Of a stretch of 34,826 nt of DNA, positions 32,098 through 34,826 are shown in pieces. How positions within the stretch are numbered: the first letter of the stretch is position 1; each line of letters starts with the position of its first letter. Where the stretch lies: assembly GCA_002780715.1 (NCBI GenBank), contig PEUO01000041.1, positions 1 through 34,826 on the forward strand, given 5' to 3'. Under the pieces are notes generated by a model. That model was not told the DNA's origin, did not search any database, and was given only the letters and a program-made list of their open reading frames with translations. A program made the position numbers and the translations under genes. The DNA comes from Deltaproteobacteria bacterium CG03_land_8_20_14_0_80_45_14. Its GTDB lineage: Bacteria > Desulfobacterota > BSN033 > UBA1163.

Positions 32098-33012
32098 TCA
32101 ATTTTCTCTTGAAAGGATAAACCAAGCAATCTTCTCCAGCGGCTCAGCCTCAGGTCCAAATGAACGGATGGAATCCACTGCCAATTCTACTAATTCCTTG
32201 GCTCTCCTCTTCGACTCTTCAAGTCCTAATAAAGAAGGATAAGCGGCCTTCCCTCTAAAAAGATCACTCCCTGTTTTTTTGCCGAGCAGTTCGGCCTTCC
32301 CTTCAACATTTAAAATATCATCAGCAATTTGAAAAGCAAGCCCAATCCTTTCCCCATAGTGCGTGAAACCCTTCAACGTTTCTTCCTTTGCGCCCCCTAA
32401 CTTGGCTCCCACCCGGACCGAAACCAGGATCAGTGCTCCGGTTTTATGGGTATGAATATATTGTAGCGTGGGAAGATCCACTTTCTTCCCTTCTGATTCA
32501 ATGTCCAACACCTGTCCCCCAACCATTCCCAACATTCCTGCAGCTTGAGCCACCTCATTGATCACATCGAGCGCCAATCCTCCATCCCGAAGACAAAACT
32601 CTTGAATCACTCGGTTCGTCATCAATTTAAAGGCTTCTGTCAGGAGGGCATCTCCGGCTAAAATCCCGATCGCCTCTCCAAATGCTTTATGGCAGGTGGG
32701 TCTCCCCCTACGATAGTCATCATTGTCCAGAGCAGGTAGATCGTCATGGATGAGAGAGTAAGTATGGATCATCTCTAAGGCACAGGCAAAAGGAAGAATC
32801 CCACCTCCCTTTCCTCCTACTGCTTCAAAGGCAGCCATGGATAAAATGGGTCGAATCCGTTTGCCTCCAGCAAAGAGGCTGTACCGAATCGCCTTGTGAA
32901 GGGAAGTCGGAAATATCCCCTCTCCGCCTGAGTTAAGGCGGTTTGGAAAATATTTCTCAAGAGCTGAATCCACAATCTCTTTTTTCTCTTGAAGATATTT
33001 TTTAATATCCAT
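32098..33012 (-). CDS. ispA: farnesyl (polyprenyl) diphosphate synthase
   Basis: This 304-residue short-chain trans-prenyl synthase condenses IPP with allylic diphosphates. The first aspartate-rich motif is DDLPALD (90-96, the DDx4D form of bacterial FPP/GGPP synthases), followed by RRGRPT. The second is IADDILN with the usual following VEG. GGKRIRPIL (49-57) binds IPP. Product length (C15 versus C20) is not decided by eye. The position next to dxs and xseB is typical for IspA in deltaproteobacteria and E. coli (xseB-ispA-dxs). Confidence 0.94.
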   Translation of the reverse strand: MDIKKYLQEKKEIVDSALEKYFPNRLNSGGEGIFPTSLHKAIRYSLFAGGKRIRPILSMAAFEAVGGKGGGILPFACALEMIHTYSLIHDDLPALDNDDYRRGRPTCHKAFGEAIGILAGDALLTEAFKLMTNRVIQEFCLRDGGLALDVINEVAQAAGMLGMVGGQVLDIESEGKKVDLPTLQYIHTHKTGALILVSVRVGAKLGGAKEETLKGFTHYGERIGLAFQIADDILNVEGKAELLGKKTGSDLFRGKAAYPSLLGLEESKRRAKELVELAVDSIRSFGPEAEPLEKIAWFILSREN

Positions 33013-33031
33013 CCAAGCTACCTCAAAATTC

Positions 33032-33106
33032 AGGCCAAGGTTAAGGTTTAGGCTAAGAATTAGAACTTAATCTTTCTAACTTTAACCTGAACCTCAGCCT
33101 TAACCT
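33032..33106. repeat. intergenic inverted repeat of degenerate 6-bp units
   Basis: The left arm abuts the units AGGCCA, AGGTTA, AGGTTT, AGGCTA, AGAATT, AGAACT (33032-33067). The right arm abuts TAACTT, TAACCT, GAACCT, CAGCCT, TAACCT (33077-33106), which are complements of the same theme. It lies between xseB and ispA. Its architecture copies the two heptamer repeats at 1.3 and 8.3 kb but with another period and sequence. Confidence 0.8.
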
Positions 33107-33176
33107 TTATTTCAAAATTTGAACTTTATTCACCTTCGGTTCATCGCTTCATGCGACATTTGACATTACTTTTTTA

Positions 33177-33449
33177 TTAATCCTCCTCCTCCTCCGAGTT
33201 AGCCAGAGGAGTCTGGCTTGAGTTCATCGAAGGCTCAAAAGGATGTGCCTTCAGGATTCCATTCTTCCCTTTCAAAAGAATCTCCACTTTCTTCTCTGCT
33301 TCATCCAGTTTTTGGTTACAAAACCGCGAAAGCCGGATTCCTTCTTCAAAGAGTTTCAAGGATTCTTCCAAAGGAATATCCCCTTCCTCCAATTTAGAAA
33401 CCATCTTTTCCAGCTTATTGAGCGCCTCTTCAAACTTTTCTTTTGGCAT
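33177..33449 (-). CDS. xseB: exodeoxyribonuclease VII small subunit
   Basis: This 90-residue coiled-coil subunit binds XseA to form the single-strand exonuclease ExoVII. The family sequence KFEEALNKLEKMVSKLEEGDIPLEESLKLFEEGI is clear, followed by a helical LDEAEKKVE segment and a Ser/Glu-rich acidic tail that is longer than in E. coli. It lies 100 bp downstream of xseA, and a 164-bp spacer containing the hexamer inverted repeat separates it from ispA. Confidence 0.94.
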   Translation of the reverse strand: MPKEKFEEALNKLEKMVSKLEEGDIPLEESLKLFEEGIRLSRFCNQKLDEAEKKVEILLKGKNGILKAHPFEPSMNSSQTPLANSEEEED

Positions 33450-33549
33450 TCCCGCCCCTTATCTCCCCTCCCCACCGCCTAGGCACCGGAATGGAGGGTC
33501 AAAAATTTGTATTTAAACAATTAATACTAAATCTTTAAGCCTATGATCG

Positions 33550-34826
33550 TCAAGACTTTTCCGTTTTTTCAACATCACAGAGCAGGGTTCCCTGGTAAAG
33601 TTTTACCTCTACTTTGTCTCCTTGTTTCACGTGGGCAGCATCTCTTAAAATTTGTAACGAAGGAAGCTTACGGGTAATGCTGTACCCTCTTTGAAGGATA
33701 GAAAGGGGGCTCAATGAATCTAACTTCCCCAAAATTCCTCCAACTCTCTGCCGTTGGATCTCAATGGAATATTTGATGTTTTGCCCCAGGCGCTTCTTTG
33801 CCTCAAAAATAAAAAATCGAAGGTTTTTTACCCTTTGCATAGGGTTTCGAAGGAGTAAGCTTTCACTGAGGTGTAAGCACTTTTCTCCCCTTCTTTTAAG
33901 AGTCCATGTGGTTAGAAGACGAAGTCGGTTAACGAGATCATCCACCCTTAAAAAATATTCCTCAATCTGCTTTTCAGGCTCTTTAAAAATCTTTCTGAGA
34001 TGGAATAAATCTGTTCGATATCCTTGTAAAATTTGGAGCATTTGATTCTCCAACCGACCCCCTAAATAGTGGAGGATTTTTTTTATTTCCCTTTTATCCC
34101 TGACCACCAATTCTGCGGCAGCAGAGGGTGTGGGTGCTCTTAAATCAGCTACAAAGTCTGCGATGGTGTAATCGGTCTCATGGCCTACGGCAGAGATGAT
34201 GGGGATTTTAGAATGATGAATGGCCCTTGCCACCGCTTCCTCATTAAAAGCCCATAGGTCCTCGAGGGATCCCCCTCCCCGGCCAACGATGATGACATCC
34301 ACATCTGTAAATTTATTGAAATATTTTATAGCTTCAGCAATCTCTGACGAAGCCCCCTCCCCTTGAACCCGAACTGGAAAGAGAAGGATATGAAGATTTT
34401 CAAACCGTCGTTCAAGAATATGGAGCATATCTTGAATGACGGCTCCAGTGGGAGAAGTGACAATCCCAATTTTTTCTGGGACCATCGGGATCGGTTTTTT
34501 TTGAGCCAGATCAAAAAAACCTTCTTTCTCAAGTTTCTCTCTTAACTGAAGAAAAGCCAGTTGAAGAGCCCCAATTCCTTTAGGTTCTATCGATTTTAAA
34601 ATTAGCTGATAATCTCCCCTCTTTTCATAAAGACTGACCCTCCCCCCGCAAATGACCTGAAGGCCGTCTTCAGGGACGAAACGAAGGGTTCGAGCTTGCA
34701 TCTTAAAGAGGACTGTACGAATCTGGCTGAAATCATCTTTCAAAGTGAAGTAGATGTGCCCAGAGGGTGGAATCCGAAGGTTTGAAATTTCTCCCTCGAC
34801 CCAAACATCAGGAAATTTATCTTCAA
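33550..34826 (-). CDS. xseA: exodeoxyribonuclease VII large subunit (5' end outside window)
   Basis: The track begins this ORF at a TTG (34743), but the reading frame continues to the right edge as EDKFPDVWVEGEISNLR and PPSGHIYFTLKDDFSQIR, the N-terminal OB-fold of XseA. The gene is therefore truncated by the window, not started there. The catalytic core is intact: MVPEKIGIVTSPTGAVIQD, VGRGGGSLEDLWAFNEE and SAVGHETDYTIADFVADLRAPTPSAAAEL. The C-terminal long coiled-coil and RGYSI block close the protein. With XseB it degrades single-stranded DNA in both directions. Confidence 0.96.
   Translation of the reverse strand, partial: EDKFPDVWVEGEISNLRIPPSGHIYFTLKDDFSQIRTVLFKMQARTLRFVPEDGLQVICGGRVSLYEKRGDYQLILKSIEPKGIGALQLAFLQLREKLEKEGFFDLAQKKPIPMVPEKIGIVTSPTGAVIQDMLHILERRFENLHILLFPVRVQGEGASSEIAEAIKYFNKFTDVDVIIVGRGGGSLEDLWAFNEEAVARAIHHSKIPIISAVGHETDYTIADFVADLRAPTPSAAAELVVRDKREIKKILHYLGGRLENQMLQILQGYRTDLFHLRKIFKEPEKQIEEYFLRVDDLVNRLRLLTTWTLKRRGEKCLHLSESLLLRNPMQRVKNLRFFIFEAKKRLGQNIKYSIEIQRQRVGGILGKLDSLSPLSILQRGYSITRKLPSLQILRDAAHVKQGDKVEVKLYQGTLLCDVEKTEKS

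Overview
The window reads as a chromosomal segment of a Gram-negative bacterium with moderate, fairly AT-rich composition. It is most likely a deltaproteobacterium / Desulfobacterota (Syntrophobacter-like) lineage. The evidence is gene content and order: xseA-xseB-ispA-dxs-tlyA, DUF4416-yicC-gmk-rpoZ and rimP-nusA-ylxR-infB-ylxP-rbfA-truB-rpsO-pnp-M16 peptidase-dut, together with a DHH-CBS protein, DUF4124, PilZ and FxLYD-like proteins and sigma-54-type promoters. Taxonomy is inferred from context only. Nearly every gene is on the minus strand, so transcription runs from high to low coordinates. The one clear plus-strand gene is a small exported protein at 15.7-16.0 kb. I see no rRNA, tRNA, CRISPR array, prophage or insertion sequence.

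Layout by region. (a) 34.8-25.3 kb: xseA (cut by the window edge), xseB, ispA, dxs, tlyA, DUF4416, yicC, gmk, rpoZ, an HD-domain phosphohydrolase, and an overlooked 59-residue DUF1684-like ORF. These are mostly isoprenoid, nucleotide and RNA housekeeping genes in tight or overlapping array. (b) 25.1-21.3 kb: an apparently self-contained operon of a MoxR-type AAA+ ATPase, a GXGXG beta-helix protein and a large VWA protein, with its own promoter. (c) 21.2-14.4 kb: an AT-rich accessory stretch with long spacers. It holds a methyltransferase, a DUF4124 coiled-coil exported protein, two paralogous PilZ proteins around an unusual multidomain protein that ends in an endonuclease III-type [4Fe-4S] motif, a CxxC mini-protein, an exported small protein on the plus strand, and an HNH nuclease. 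Three good sigma-54 (-24/-12) promoter candidates lie in this stretch. (d) 14.2-2.3 kb: HIT and LapA-like genes, then the classical rimP-nusA-infB-rbfA-truB-rpsO-pnp translation/RNA operon. The operon begins at a strong sigma-70 promoter whose leader carries an intrinsic terminator just before rimP, and it ends at a terminator after dut. ylxQ and ribF, often present in such operons, are absent. (e) 2.3-0 kb: xerD and a DHH-CBS protein that runs off the left edge.

The best candidates for new biology are the MoxR/GXGXG/VWA operon, whose GXGXG partner is uncommon and whose ATPase carries an extra Cys cluster. Next is the L7/L12-like + FxLYD-like + acidic linker + EndoIII-like Fe-S protein, translationally coupled to a PilZ gene. 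Then come the leader terminator in front of rimP-nusA and three intergenic inverted repeats built from degenerate 7-, 7- and 6-bp units. Family assignments rest on recognising motifs by eye; no search was run.
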